Shown piece after piece: positions 47,714 to 57,863 of a stretch of 64,000 bases of DNA. The DNA is from Draconibacterium sediminis (lineage in GTDB: Bacteria; Bacteroidota; Bacteroidia; Bacteroidales; Prolixibacteraceae): the NCBI RefSeq assembly GCF_000949475.1, contig NZ_JRHC01000004.1, positions 124,001 through 188,000 of the forward strand, read 5' to 3'. Both the position numbers and the translations under genes were made by a program. Positions within the stretch are counted from its first letter, which is position 1; the number at the start of each line of letters is the position of its first letter. Below the pieces are notes generated by a model. It did not search any database. It had not been told where the DNA came from and saw only the letters and a program-made list of their open reading frames with translations.

Positions 47714-48463
47714 CTAAACACCTTTCAAAACACCCAACACCATCTCTCTTCTTTGGCGTGAGATACTAACCGACGAGCCATCGTTCATTTTTATGTAACC
47801 ACCGTCGGTTTTGATGTAAGACTTTACTTCGTTCAGGTTAATAAGGTGGGATTGGTGAACACGCAGAAAATTGTAATCGCTCAGCAATTCATCAAATTCT
47901 TTGAGTGTTTTGGAGGCAATTATTTTAACTCCGCTTTTTAGGAAAAGGTTGGTGTAATTACCATCGCCTTCGCAGCGAACAATCGAGGAAACCTCAACAA
48001 ATTCAATTTTATCAGATAGCGGAATGGCTATTTTGGGTGAGCTCAACTTGTTTTTCTGATTATTGAGCATTGTTTTCATTCGAAGGTTATCACTTTTCTC
48101 AACCAGGCGTTTCTCCACTTTGTCAACCGCCTGTGTAAGTTCCAGCAAATCTATGGGTTTAAGCAGATAATCGAGGGCGCAGAATTTTACCGCTTTAATT
48201 CCATAATGGTCGAATGCTGTTACAAAAATTACTTCAAAATTAATTTGTTCTAAACTTTCCAGCATCGAGAAGCCGTTGCCTCCGGGCATTTCAATATCCA
48301 AAAAAACCAAATCGGGTTGTAACTCGCCAATGGCCTTTCTACCTTCTATGGCTGAGCTGCATAGCGCAACCAGTTCTACATTCTTACAGTATTCAGCTAG
48401 AATTTTTGCAAGGTTTTCACGGTTGCTTTTTTCGTCTTCTACTATAATGGCTCGTATCTTCAT
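47714..48463 (-). CDS. LytTR-family response regulator
   Basis: A 249-aa regulator: receiver with VEDEKSN, phosphoacceptor Asp57 in VFLDIEMPGG, Thr in IFVTAFDHYG and Lys in YLLKPIDLL. The LytTR domain (about 145-245) has IVRCEGDGNYTNLFLKSGVKI, FLRVHQSHLINLNEVKSYI with the HxS pattern, and ISRQRREMV. Its ATG shares one base with the TAA of the upstream kinase gene (48463), so the two are coupled and cognate. Confidence 0.94.
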   Translation of the reverse strand: MKIRAIIVEDEKSNRENLAKILAEYCKNVELVALCSSAIEGRKAIGELQPDLVFLDIEMPGGNGFSMLESLEQINFEVIFVTAFDHYGIKAVKFCALDYLLKPIDLLELTQAVDKVEKRLVEKSDNLRMKTMLNNQKNKLSSPKIAIPLSDKIEFVEVSSIVRCEGDGNYTNLFLKSGVKIIASKTLKEFDELLSDYNFLRVHQSHLINLNEVKSYIKTDGGYIKMNDGSSVSISRQRREMVLGVLKGV

Positions 48464-51237
48464 TATTCAACAGGAATTATAAGGGTAACTTTTGTTCCAC
48501 TTTTGCCTTCCGAAACACTACGGTTTTCGACTTTCAGTTTCATCCGGGTTTTTAATTGTTCGCTCAGCAAATTAATCCTCTTTTCTGCAAATTTCATAGC
48601 CAGACCGTTTCCGTTTCCTGTTTTGGCCGGGTCGATTCCCACGCCATCGTCGGAAATTGAGCAAACCAGATCTGTTTCTGACTTCGAAATATCTACCTCA
48701 ATTATACCCTCTCCTTTGGGAGTGATGCCGTGTATCACGGCATTTTCAACAAAGGGCTGCAGCAGCATTCCGGGGATCTCTTCGGTTTCAGGATCTACAT
48801 CTTCTTTTACATCAATTTTAAAATTAAAACTCACACGAAGTTGTTCGAGTTCGAGGTAAAGTCGTATCAGTTTCAGCTCGTCAGAAAGGCTGACAAGCTT
48901 TTTGTTGGAACTGCTCAATACCATTCGCATTAGTTTGGCAAAGCTCGATAGGTAAAGATTTGCCTTTTCAGTTTTGCCATGGTTCATCAGGTTTTGGATC
49001 GATCCCATTGCATTAAAAATAAAATGCGGATTCATTTGCGACCGGATAGCTTTTAGTTCCAGCTCTGATAGTTTTCGGCGCGCCGACTCACGCTTTTTTA
49101 TACGCCGGTTGTTTATTTTAATAATCGTCCAGGCAATAAGCGCACTCCCGAATAACGCAATTAGCGCCCCTAAAATCATCGCTTTCCTGTTTTCGTGCGA
49201 TTGGGGTTGGTTCTGGGCTTTAATATATTCGGGAATTACATTATATATATCCCAGCCATTGCTACTTCTGGTTACTATTTTGTTATCGGGAGAAATAACA
49301 ATCAATCTTCCTGCAAATACTCTAAAAGTATTCCGGTCTTCCCAATACTTTTCGAATGAGCTAATTCCAATGTACGTCGTTTTAAAGTGTTCAGACTTTG
49401 GAAACTCTATATTTGTAAAACGTTTATCCCTCTCTTCATTATACACGACTATAAATTCAAGTCCATTTTTCAGGTTTAGCTTTTTTGTCGCAAACGAAAT
49501 ATTTTTAACTAATTGCTCCTTTTCATCTTCGTGCATATAGCCATGGAAAAGAACAACCTTGTATTTTCCGTTATCTCTATCAAAATTTTTGTGTTTTATG
49601 AAATTGAGTGGGAAATCCAATAGAGAGGCACCCGGTTCAATTTTTTGGATTTCATTGTAATACTCTTTAATTTCATTCAAAAGAGGTGGATATTTGCAGT
49701 TCGCCAGAAACTTATCGTAATTCTCCTGTGCGCTTTTTATACCATTATTTTCCAGGTCTGACAATACAATGTTTTTAAGTGTAAGATATTTAGGATATCC
49801 CCAATAAATCACGTCATAAATATCATAATTATCTATATGATTATAAATTCTTGTAAACCACTGATTTGTAGATACAGATTCAAAATCTGGCCTGAAACTA
49901 TTGTACGTTACATGTGTTAAATACCTTGTGTAATTATCAGGCATTGCATACTTCGCGTAAGTAACAGGCAGAAAAACATAATCATACAATGGATGAATAT
50001 TCTGAAAAGCTCCTATCTTGTTAATTTCAGAATAATTGGAGGGCATTTCTCTTTTCTCACACCAATAGATGATCCCGTCTGCAGTCCAGTAATAAATAGA
50101 CATTAACTGCTTTTTGTAGAAGTTGGCACTTAATTCATGTTTAAAACTATCCAAAGTGGTAATGAGTTGTTCCATGTACTCATTCAGAAATTGTATAACG
50201 GAATCCATCGAGTTTATTTTTTCCATGCCTTTGGGATAGAGCCGATCATATTTGGGCTCTTTTATCAAGTGCGAAAGATATTCCTGATCTCCCTGGAAAT
50301 TAGACACTAAACTATTGTAAAGTTCATCGTTATCTGCATCAAAATTAACGCGAAGACTATCATTGGGAGTTGCTATAAACTTTATTTCCCGGGCTCCGAA
50401 CCTGAGTTTTAACAGTCTTTGTTCTGGTAAATAAAGACTTAAATAATTTTCCCCCTTCTTCGCTCTTTGGCTAAATATCTTTTTGTTTATATCCTGAGGA
50501 AAGGAAATTAATGTCGTTTCAAAGATCTCCATTTCTTCCCCGATCAAACTATCAGGAACATTAATTACCACCTGAAAATTATGCTCAGCCGGAAGATTAG
50601 ATTCTAATATGCGATACTTTTTGTAATCTGCCACATCAATATCTCCACTCGCCGGAAGAGGAATATTATAATCTTGTTTTTGCCAGTCTTTTAAATAACC
50701 TTCTATCAAGTATCTCACAAATTTTAAAACGACTGCCTCGCCATAAGTAGCGGATGACATGGACATCCCTTTAATATCTACCATTCGTGAAAACGTAGCA
50801 TAACTATATACATCAGAATCTGATATGCCAGCATTTAAAAACTGAATAGGATCGTTTCTTAGATTAGCCTCCACCTTAAAAACGATATCCTGAAGATCCA
50901 CATCATTTTTAACGACCGTTTCGTTTTCAAAATAGGAGTCGTAGTATCTTCCATCTTCAGAAAGATCAAATACTCTTTCAAACCGAAAGTCTAATCTTAA
51001 ATTCTTATTGGATATTTCGGCTACCTCACATTTTAACGCAAGTTTCTTTAAATCAATCGGAGCACAATAATTGATCGAATCTACCGGAGTGGAATAATCT
51101 TCTAATCGATTGGTGAACTCAATCGTAAACCAATCCCCTTTTTTTAATTGGGGAGACTCATCATCGCTGATGATGTTTGAAAAAAGCATTTGGGAACAAA
51201 TGCAGGTAAAAGTTAGAATTAGGCTGATTTTCTTCAT
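48463..51237 (-). CDS. LytS-type histidine kinase with large TlpA-like extracytoplasmic region
   Basis: A 924-aa protein: signal peptide (MKKISLILTFTCICSQMLFS), about 660 extracytoplasmic residues, one membrane segment (about 684-706, ILGALIALFGSALIAWTII), then a His_kinase domain with His738 in QMNPHFIFNAMGS and an ATPase domain (VENAVIHG, SDDGVGIDP, GNGLAMKFAEKR). The exterior resembles TlpA/DUF4369-type proteins of Bacteroidota. A C-terminal part (about 560-675) reads like a thioredoxin fold: KVVLFHGYMHEDEKEQL where the WCxxC helix would be, EFIVVYNE, and FRVFAGRLIVISPDNKIV. The CxxC pair is absent. The frame opens eight codons earlier, but the signal peptide sets the start. Confidence 0.87.
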   Translation of the reverse strand: MKKISLILTFTCICSQMLFSNIISDDESPQLKKGDWFTIEFTNRLEDYSTPVDSINYCAPIDLKKLALKCEVAEISNKNLRLDFRFERVFDLSEDGRYYDSYFENETVVKNDVDLQDIVFKVEANLRNDPIQFLNAGISDSDVYSYATFSRMVDIKGMSMSSATYGEAVVLKFVRYLIEGYLKDWQKQDYNIPLPASGDIDVADYKKYRILESNLPAEHNFQVVINVPDSLIGEEMEIFETTLISFPQDINKKIFSQRAKKGENYLSLYLPEQRLLKLRFGAREIKFIATPNDSLRVNFDADNDELYNSLVSNFQGDQEYLSHLIKEPKYDRLYPKGMEKINSMDSVIQFLNEYMEQLITTLDSFKHELSANFYKKQLMSIYYWTADGIIYWCEKREMPSNYSEINKIGAFQNIHPLYDYVFLPVTYAKYAMPDNYTRYLTHVTYNSFRPDFESVSTNQWFTRIYNHIDNYDIYDVIYWGYPKYLTLKNIVLSDLENNGIKSAQENYDKFLANCKYPPLLNEIKEYYNEIQKIEPGASLLDFPLNFIKHKNFDRDNGKYKVVLFHGYMHEDEKEQLVKNISFATKKLNLKNGLEFIVVYNEERDKRFTNIEFPKSEHFKTTYIGISSFEKYWEDRNTFRVFAGRLIVISPDNKIVTRSSNGWDIYNVIPEYIKAQNQPQSHENRKAMILGALIALFGSALIAWTIIKINNRRIKKRESARRKLSELELKAIRSQMNPHFIFNAMGSIQNLMNHGKTEKANLYLSSFAKLMRMVLSSSNKKLVSLSDELKLIRLYLELEQLRVSFNFKIDVKEDVDPETEEIPGMLLQPFVENAVIHGITPKGEGIIEVDISKSETDLVCSISDDGVGIDPAKTGNGNGLAMKFAEKRINLLSEQLKTRMKLKVENRSVSEGKSGTKVTLIIPVE

Positions 51238-51417
51238 CGCAATAAAATTAATGTTTAACATGATTTTTTTACGACAAATGTGTGACGAATCATACTACAA
51301 AAAGGAAGGGAATGATTAAATGGCAGGTTTCAATGAGTATTTCGCTCTTTTTTGCGTTGTAAGGACAAAATCTTATTGAAAATCAATCTCTGAATAACTG
51401 GGTAGTGTGATTTAGGG

Positions 51418-51449
51418 AAAAAGAACAGGCGAACTAGTGTCCGCCTGTT
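51418..51449 (-). terminator. Terminator of the RND efflux operon
   Basis: AACAGGCG (51424-51431) pairs with CGCCTGTT (51442-51449) around a 10-base loop. Leftward, the stem is followed by CTTTTT. It lies 10 bases after the stop of the TolC-like gene. Confidence 0.87.
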
Positions 51450-51458
51450 ATATCTTAT

Positions 51459-52748
51459 TTATTCGTATTCCTGCACAATTACGCCGGTTAAGCGTAACAG
51501 GGATGTTTGTGCGTTGATAAAATTGTATATCGCTTCCAGTTTCCCTTGCGAAGCGCGCAGGTAAATTTCCTGTACATCGCGGAAATTGAACGAGTTAATG
51601 GCACCTGCTTCAAACTTGTCGCGCGAAATTTGCAGGTTAAGTTGTGCTGCTGCCAGGTTTTCGTCGGCAACCATCAGCAACTCTTTGCGAACCTGGTAAA
51701 ATTCGAACAGATTGGCCAGACTATTATCCAGATCATGTTGCATGTCGCTTAGCTGAATTTCAGAAATGTCGCTGTCGATCTCCGCAATTTGTAATGCACG
51801 TTTACGGTTTCCTCCGCTAAATAAGTTCCAGCTAAGCGTAAAGTTTCCGTAAAAGTTTGCCGAGTTCGCCCAGTCCATATCTGCATCTCCAATTTTGATT
51901 CCGGAGCGTGATCCGGTAACTCCACCTGTAAATCCTAAGGATGGAGAAAAAGAACTTTTTGCCGAAGCAATGGCATTGCTAAGCAGGCGCTGATTAATGT
52001 ACTGGTTTTGCAAGCTTTTATTGTTTTCAATCATTTGCGCTCTTAAATCAGCCAGTGCGTAATCCTCGGTTATTGCTTCAAATTTATCGGTGTACTCGTA
52101 GTCAACAGCTTCTTTTTCGGCCATTAAATAAGCCAGATTTCTTTTCGAGTTTTTATAGGCCACTTCCTGCAGCAGATATCCTGCCCGGTCGGCCAGGTAG
52201 GCATTTTGCGCCTGTAAAACATCGTAAGTAACTGCCGATCCGTATTCTCTTTGCTGCTCAGCTTTCTGATACCGGTCTTGCGAAAGTGCCATTACCTCGT
52301 TATAAGTTGCCAGAATTTCCTTCTGTAACAAAACATCGTAGTAGGCAAGAATCACCGATTGAATAGTGCCTTCAACCATAACCGCCGTATTGTTTTTCGA
52401 CAGGTTTTCCAGCTCTTCCAAGCGGGTTTTGGTAATATTCACTGAAAAACCATCAAAAATTGTCCAGTTTACCGAAGCTCCGCCCGATAAGCCAATGGTG
52501 GTGGTGTTGTCGCCATCAACTACCCGCAGCGAATTATTGTCGCCCAGCGACAGATTGATGTATGGATAGCGGCCTGCTGTTCCCCAGTTGTTTTCAATCC
52601 CGGCAATCCGTTGGTTTTCTTTGGCAATAACAATGTCGTAGTTATTCTCCAAAGCCTTGCTAATGGCATCGGTAAGTGTAAGTGGCTGCTGGGCCTGTGC
52701 AAACAAACCCATAGCCATAATTAATAGTAGTGTAATGATCTTATTCAT
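51459..52748 (-). CDS. TolC-family outer-membrane efflux protein
   Basis: A 429-aa outer-membrane factor with signal peptide MNKIITLLLIMAMGLFAQAQ and the duplicated OEP fold (LTDAISKALENNYDIVIAKENQRIAG at the start of repeat 1). Long alpha-hairpin segments (about 160-240, 350-410) form the periplasmic tunnel. It forms the exit duct for the RND pump encoded just upstream. Its start codon overlaps the end of the RND gene by 8 bases. The longer frame starting at 52871 lies wholly inside the pump gene and is rejected. Last gene of the operon, followed by a terminator. Confidence 0.93.
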   Translation of the reverse strand: MNKIITLLLIMAMGLFAQAQQPLTLTDAISKALENNYDIVIAKENQRIAGIENNWGTAGRYPYINLSLGDNNSLRVVDGDNTTTIGLSGGASVNWTIFDGFSVNITKTRLEELENLSKNNTAVMVEGTIQSVILAYYDVLLQKEILATYNEVMALSQDRYQKAEQQREYGSAVTYDVLQAQNAYLADRAGYLLQEVAYKNSKRNLAYLMAEKEAVDYEYTDKFEAITEDYALADLRAQMIENNKSLQNQYINQRLLSNAIASAKSSFSPSLGFTGGVTGSRSGIKIGDADMDWANSANFYGNFTLSWNLFSGGNRKRALQIAEIDSDISEIQLSDMQHDLDNSLANLFEFYQVRKELLMVADENLAAAQLNLQISRDKFEAGAINSFNFRDVQEIYLRASQGKLEAIYNFINAQTSLLRLTGVIVQEYE

Positions 52749-55700
52749 TGGTATCCTCCTCCTCATCTTCTTCGTGATAAATGCTGTTATCGATTTTGCG
52801 TTGTGCATTTTGCCATGCAACTTCCACGTGCTCGCGTTCAAATGTTCTGCCGTACCACTGTTCGCGAACAAATTTTCGGATATCGTTCAGCACCAAAATA
52901 AGTGCCGGGAAAAACAATAGAATGAACATAGTACCGAAAGCTACTCCATACACCAGCGAAATGGCCATTGGAATAAGGAACTGCGCCTGGAAACTGGTTT
53001 CGAGAATAAGCGGATACAGTCCGAAAGCAGTGGTTAGCGTAGTTAAAATAATAGGACGAAGCCGTGATTTTCCGGCCTCAACAATGGCATCTTTTACTTT
53101 TAATCCTTCCTCGATAAGAAGGTTGTATTTGGCAAGCAGTACCACCGCATCGTTAACAATTACACCGGTAAGTGCCACGATTCCCCACAAACTTAAAATT
53201 GAAAGCGGTTTGCCGTGAATACCGTGTCCCCAAACAGCTCCCAGTATCGATATCGGAATCATAATAATAATGATCATCGGTTGCTCGAACGAACGGAAAC
53301 TGATCATCAGGATAAAGATAATAGCCAGGAAAGCCATAGGGAAAAGGAAAGCCAGGTCGCTCATGTTTCGTTCACTTTCGCGTTGCTGACCCTGGAAAAT
53401 TACCGTAATTCCCGGGTAAAGCACTTCCAGTTCGGGTATTACTTCTGCTTTAATCAGATCCAGAGTTTCGGTAACCGAAGCATCCGGATCAACCATGTCG
53501 GCATTTACCCTGATTTCGCGTTTTCCGTTAAAACGATTAATGTTTACCGGACCACGTTTCATATCGTAATCAACCAGTTCCATTAATGGGTATTCTCCTT
53601 GTGGCGTTTTAACTTTCATTTTTTCCAGCTGACCAATTCGCTCGCGTCCTTCGGCCGGGTAACGCACCCAAATACGAAGTTCATCGCGGCCAACCTGCAG
53701 GCGTTGTGCCTGTCCGCCGTAAAATGCCTGGCGCACCTGGCCGGCAATGTATGTTTCGTTCAGGCCAAGCATGTACGCTTTAGGTTTTAGCTGCAAAAGA
53801 ATTTCCTGTTTACCCAAGGCATTTGAATTAACCACATCTTTTAACTGCGGGTATAACAATAGTCTGTCCATAAGGTAATCGCGTGCAGCTTCCAGCTCTT
53901 CTGTATTTCTCGACATTAAACCGATAGAAACCGGGTTTCCAAAACGGTTGCTGGCGCCAATGGTAAATTTTTCTGCTTCGGGAACTTTACCAATTTTCTG
54001 ATTCAGCCGGCGGATAATTTCATAAGAACTGATTCCTGTTTCTTCCGAGTTTCGTGGCGATACATCAATATTTCCGCAGTGTGCGCCACTTTCATCGCGG
54101 CTAAATGCCGATCCCAGATTGATAATGCTGTTTTCGATAATTGGCAGCGTGTCGTTGTATTCGGCCATCATTTCTTCGTTTACCACCCAAACAATGCTGT
54201 CGAAACGCTCCAGGTATTCCATGGTTTGGCGTTCGCCGGAACCTGGGGTAAAAGCAATGTTAATGTTAAACGAGTCGAATTCCATTCGCGGGAAAAACGT
54301 TGTTTTAATCAGCTGTCCGCCAATTAACCCCAATGTAATTACAATCATTGCCACCGGAATACCTAAAACAATGTAACGCCATTCCAGAACCAGTTTTATA
54401 ACCCGGTCGTAGGCATAATCGCGCAACCAGGTAAAAAAGCCTTCGGTATATTTTCGTAAGCCTTTTGCTTTTCGGTGTAATGTTTTTCGGTTTAACACTT
54501 TTTCGTTTCCGAGGTGAGCCGGAAGAACGAGGAAGGCTTCAATTAACGAAATGAGCAAACTGGCAATTACAATTACTGCCATTTCATACATCATTTCCAT
54601 ACGGCCGGTAATAAAAATTAGCGGCGAGAAAGCCATAACCGTAGTTAATACCGATGAAGTTACAGCTGGAATAACTTCCACTGTTCCGTCAACGGCGGCC
54701 CGCATCGGGCTTTTGCCCCGTTCGAAATGCTGGAAGATGTTTTCCCCGATTACAATTCCATCGTCAACCAGGATACCAATAACCAGAATCATTCCAAAAA
54801 GTGACATCATGTTAATGGTAACTCCCATTAAATTGGCCACGATAAACATTCCAAGGAACGACGCCGGAATTCCCCAGGCAACCCACAATGAAAGGCGGGT
54901 GCTAAGCATGATTCCAAGAATAAGAACGACCAGAATTAATCCCATTCCACCATTGCTGTAAAGCAGGTCGAGACGCGATTTTAATAATTCGAGATACGAA
55001 CGCGAGTAGATCAATTTAACACCATGTGTTTCAGCATTAAATTCTTCCACATATTCCCGGATATATTGGTCAATCTCGTCAAGATCTTCCGTAATCAGCT
55101 TCATTACGTTGATGTTGATCAGCGGATTTCCTTTCTCCAGTGCTTTGTTGGGCACATCCGAGAATTTCATTTTTACCGTGGCAATATCGTTAATCCGAAG
55201 CACGCTTCCATCGGGATTGGCACGTAAAATAATGTTGCCAATTTTATTCGGATCAGCACTCCGCGAGCGCAAACGAATCAACAACTCTTCATCTTTCGAT
55301 CTTAGTTGTCCGCCCGAAACGTCGCGGTTGTTATTGGTAATTGCATTTTGTAAATCGTTGAAAGTTAGCCCGTAGCGCAGTAAGTCTTCCTCCTCTGCTT
55401 CAACCGAAATTTCGAGGCTTGGGAAACCTGAGATGGTAACCTGGCTCATAATTCCCGATCCCAGGAAATCTTCTTCCACCTGTTGGGCATACGATTTTAG
55501 GGTCATTAAATCAACGTCGCCGGTAACCAGCAAACGTGCTCCCGGCGAGGTAGTCCGTGTTTTGGCCACAATAGGGCGTTCGGCAGCTGTTGGCAGTGCC
55601 GAAATTCCGTCAACGGCATTTTTTACTTCAATAAGAGCTTCGTCAATATCGTATCCGGGCTGAATTTCAATTCGTATGCTGGCACTGTTTTCTGCCGATA

Positions 55701-55950
55701 CCGAATTGATTTCGTATATGCCGGGAATTGCGCGGACTGCTTCCTCAACGCGCGAGGTAACCCCTTCTTCCATTTCAACCGGCGATGCACCCGGATAGGC
55801 TACACGAACGGTGATCATATGCGATTCGCGCTCGGGGAAGAAAGATTTCTTCATCGAAAGAAAACTTATGCTACCCACCACGATAAGGAAAAGCAGGATC
55901 AGGTTGGCGTAAAACGGAAATTTTACAAATAGTTCAACTATCTTCTTCAT
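52741..55950 (-). CDS. Efflux RND transporter permease (AcrB/CusA superfamily)
   Basis: A 1069-aa inner-membrane pump with the usual 12 membrane segments and two large periplasmic loops. Marks include an N-terminal segment NLILLFLIVVGSISFLSMKKSFFPE, then FPERESHMITVRVAYPGASPVEMEEGVTSRVEEAVRAIPGI (quoted in part; the key pattern is AYPGASPxEME). The segment-4 pair is GILVDDGIVIGENI, with Asp residues for proton relay, and the second half has GVIVNDAVVLLAKYN. The sequence is closer to the multidrug (HAE) than to the heavy-metal type, as judged by eye. An acidic C-terminal tail (HEEDEEEDTNE) is notable. It is encoded between the adaptor and the TolC gene. Confidence 0.93.
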   Translation of the reverse strand: MKKIVELFVKFPFYANLILLFLIVVGSISFLSMKKSFFPERESHMITVRVAYPGASPVEMEEGVTSRVEEAVRAIPGIYEINSVSAENSASIRIEIQPGYDIDEALIEVKNAVDGISALPTAAERPIVAKTRTTSPGARLLVTGDVDLMTLKSYAQQVEEDFLGSGIMSQVTISGFPSLEISVEAEEEDLLRYGLTFNDLQNAITNNNRDVSGGQLRSKDEELLIRLRSRSADPNKIGNIILRANPDGSVLRINDIATVKMKFSDVPNKALEKGNPLININVMKLITEDLDEIDQYIREYVEEFNAETHGVKLIYSRSYLELLKSRLDLLYSNGGMGLILVVLILGIMLSTRLSLWVAWGIPASFLGMFIVANLMGVTINMMSLFGMILVIGILVDDGIVIGENIFQHFERGKSPMRAAVDGTVEVIPAVTSSVLTTVMAFSPLIFITGRMEMMYEMAVIVIASLLISLIEAFLVLPAHLGNEKVLNRKTLHRKAKGLRKYTEGFFTWLRDYAYDRVIKLVLEWRYIVLGIPVAMIVITLGLIGGQLIKTTFFPRMEFDSFNINIAFTPGSGERQTMEYLERFDSIVWVVNEEMMAEYNDTLPIIENSIINLGSAFSRDESGAHCGNIDVSPRNSEETGISSYEIIRRLNQKIGKVPEAEKFTIGASNRFGNPVSIGLMSRNTEELEAARDYLMDRLLLYPQLKDVVNSNALGKQEILLQLKPKAYMLGLNETYIAGQVRQAFYGGQAQRLQVGRDELRIWVRYPAEGRERIGQLEKMKVKTPQGEYPLMELVDYDMKRGPVNINRFNGKREIRVNADMVDPDASVTETLDLIKAEVIPELEVLYPGITVIFQGQQRESERNMSDLAFLFPMAFLAIIFILMISFRSFEQPMIIIIMIPISILGAVWGHGIHGKPLSILSLWGIVALTGVIVNDAVVLLAKYNLLIEEGLKVKDAIVEAGKSRLRPIILTTLTTAFGLYPLILETSFQAQFLIPMAISLVYGVAFGTMFILLFFPALILVLNDIRKFVREQWYGRTFEREHVEVAWQNAQRKIDNSIYHEEDEEEDTNE

Positions 55951-55967
55951 TGATCTGTCTCCTTTCT

Positions 55968-57146
55968 CTATTGAGGTTTAGCCTGGTTTCCGTGTTTTGG
56001 CTTGTTGTTGCCTTCTTCGCCCAGAATATTAACCGGAGTATTTTCTTTTACATTGATAAGTGGTTCCGAAACCACTTTGCTTCCTGTCGGCAAACCATCA
56101 AAAATCAGTGTTGTTTCGTTGCGTTTTATCACGTTTATTTCACGTTTTTTCAGTTCGCCATCGATGACAACATAAACAGTACTTGAATTAAAAACTGCAC
56201 CGCGTGGGATTTCCATGACATCGGCAATTTTTTGTCCGGGGAAAGTTACTTCGTAAATCTGTCCCGGAAGAACCTTGTCAGAGTCGGCTTGACCCACCTG
56301 AACAAAAACGCTAAGTGATTGTGTTTCTGCTTCAACAAAATTTGATTTTCGCACCACCTTGCCGGTAATTTGTGAATCATCGAGATTGGAATGAATAAAC
56401 ACTTTGTCGCCAATTTTTATCCACTCGCTGTCTTCGTTCGGAACAGGCACTTCAATTTCCACATGGTCGGTACGAATCATTCGTGCAATTTGTCCGCCGG
56501 TGTTTACATACGATCCGGTTTCGTAATTTACCTGGGTGAATGTTCCGTCGAAAGGCGCATAAAGCGTATGGCGTTTCAATTTTTTCTCATCCTGTTTTAT
56601 ACCGTAATATTCGGTTAGTACGCCCTGGCTGGCTAAAAACACTTTAAGTTTTTCATCTTTTACCACCGGCATTTCAGGTAGTTCGCCATCCAGATCAATG
56701 GCTCTGAAAAATGTTTCGTAGGCATTTAGCTGATCCGGAAAATCTACTTTCATGTCGGGCAACAACGATGTCATTGTTGTTAAAAATTTTGCTTTGCGCG
56801 CTTTTAAAGCCAACTCTACCTCATCTTTGTAAATTTCGGCAAGCAACTGCCCTTTTTTAAAGGATGTGCCTTTACGAAGAACAACGGCGCCCGGTTCGAT
56901 TTTTCCTGATGCTTCGGCAACCAGTAATACTTCGCTGCCCGATACGGCGCGGCCTCCCGGAAGCGAAAGTGGCGAAGTAATTTCTGAATAGTTAACTGTT
57001 TCCACTTTTACCGATCGTTTCATCTCAACATCGGGCCTTTTGGGTTGCTCCGGTTTCATTGAAACGAACAGTTTTGATAATGCTGCTGCTCCTCCTAACA
57101 AAACAATAAGGGCAACAACAATGAACGTAGTCTTTCTCCAACTCAT
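55968..57146 (-). CDS. Efflux RND periplasmic adaptor subunit (membrane-fusion protein)
   Basis: A 392-aa adaptor anchored by an N-terminal membrane segment (TTFIVVALIVLLGGAAALSKLFV) that links pump and TolC duct. The biotinyl-lipoyl half-motifs are at about 80-110 (SGKIEPGAVVLRKGTSFKKGQLLAEI) and about 195-230 (LYAPFDGTFTQVNYETGSYVNTGGQIA). A helical hairpin lies between them, and beta-barrel and membrane-proximal domains follow (VPNEDSEWIKIGDKVFIHS, LPGQIYEVTFPGQKI). First gene of the three-gene pump operon; the pump gene begins 17 bases later. No local regulator gene is present. Confidence 0.92.
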   Translation of the reverse strand: MSWRKTTFIVVALIVLLGGAAALSKLFVSMKPEQPKRPDVEMKRSVKVETVNYSEITSPLSLPGGRAVSGSEVLLVAEASGKIEPGAVVLRKGTSFKKGQLLAEIYKDEVELALKARKAKFLTTMTSLLPDMKVDFPDQLNAYETFFRAIDLDGELPEMPVVKDEKLKVFLASQGVLTEYYGIKQDEKKLKRHTLYAPFDGTFTQVNYETGSYVNTGGQIARMIRTDHVEIEVPVPNEDSEWIKIGDKVFIHSNLDDSQITGKVVRKSNFVEAETQSLSVFVQVGQADSDKVLPGQIYEVTFPGQKIADVMEIPRGAVFNSSTVYVVIDGELKKREINVIKRNETTLIFDGLPTGSKVVSEPLINVKENTPVNILGEEGNNKPKHGNQAKPQ

Positions 57147-57372
57147 GGCTATTTTATTTTATTTGAATTTATACTCAACATAGGTTTAATGGCGAGCACA
57201 AAAATCATTAATTTTTTAATGTAACAAATTTTATTTTGTAAAAACGACACATTAATCGCCTATATTTAACCTCTACCGTCTCAATACAAGTACCTAAAAG
57301 ACCTTTTTATTAATGCTTGGTTTAATTGAATAATAACTATTTTAGATTAGCAAAAACACAAAAGTATATAAG

Positions 57373-57711
57373 ATGTTTACCAAGAGCAATTTCCGATCGT
57401 ATAAAAGCTTATTGCCCGGTGTAAAAATGAGGCCACTGGCTTTTGAAGAGCAATCGATTATGTGTGAATTTGAATTACAAAAGGGGAGTGAATTGCCGCC
57501 GCACAGCCATCCGTACGAACAAACCGGTTACCTTCTTTCCGGGAGGTTGAATTTTCGTATCGACAATGAGTGGGTAATTGCCGAGCCCGGCGACAGTTGG
57601 TGTATCCCCTCAACTATTGAGCACCAGGTTGAAGTGTTGGAAGATGCCAAGGTTTTGGAGGTTTTTACCCCAATTCGTCCCGATTATTTGCCGGATGAAA
57701 AAGAAAGGTGA
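57373..57711 (+). CDS. Small cupin-domain protein
   Basis: A 112-aa single-domain cupin. The metal-binding motif 1 is PPHSHPYEQTGYLLSGRLNF, with two His and Glu (the family pattern G(X)5HXH(X)3-4E(X)6G). Motif 2 is EPGDSWCIPSTIEHQVEV, with the final His. It probably binds a divalent metal, but small cupins have very varied roles. Monocistronic, between the divergent efflux operon and nadB; 57147-57372 upstream shows no clear promoter box. Confidence 0.88.
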   Translation: MFTKSNFRSYKSLLPGVKMRPLAFEEQSIMCEFELQKGSELPPHSHPYEQTGYLLSGRLNFRIDNEWVIAEPGDSWCIPSTIEHQVEVLEDAKVLEVFTPIRPDYLPDEKER

Positions 57712-57824
57712 GGAAATTCTAAGATTTTTTGGAAATCAAGTATCATTTTTTGAGGCGAGGGATTGCCTTTGCCGTAATGAAAAACCTAAGTGATAAAATA
57801 TAGGTATTTGCTTAAAAGAAATGC

Positions 57825-57832
57825 TAACTTTG
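57825..57832 (+). promoter_or_regulatory. -7 box for the nadB-nadC-coaX transcript
   Basis: TAACTTTG matches TAnnTTTG, 31 bases upstream of the nadB ATG. A TTTG at 57807-57810 is too close to be the -33 element. Confidence 0.5.
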
Positions 57833-57863
57833 CAGGCTTGTTTGCTGGAAGCATAGAAAACAG

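Noticed and set aside
52749-52871. Longer start for the TolC-family gene
   Set aside because: The extension runs through the end of the pump gene, and the signal peptide begins exactly at 52748.
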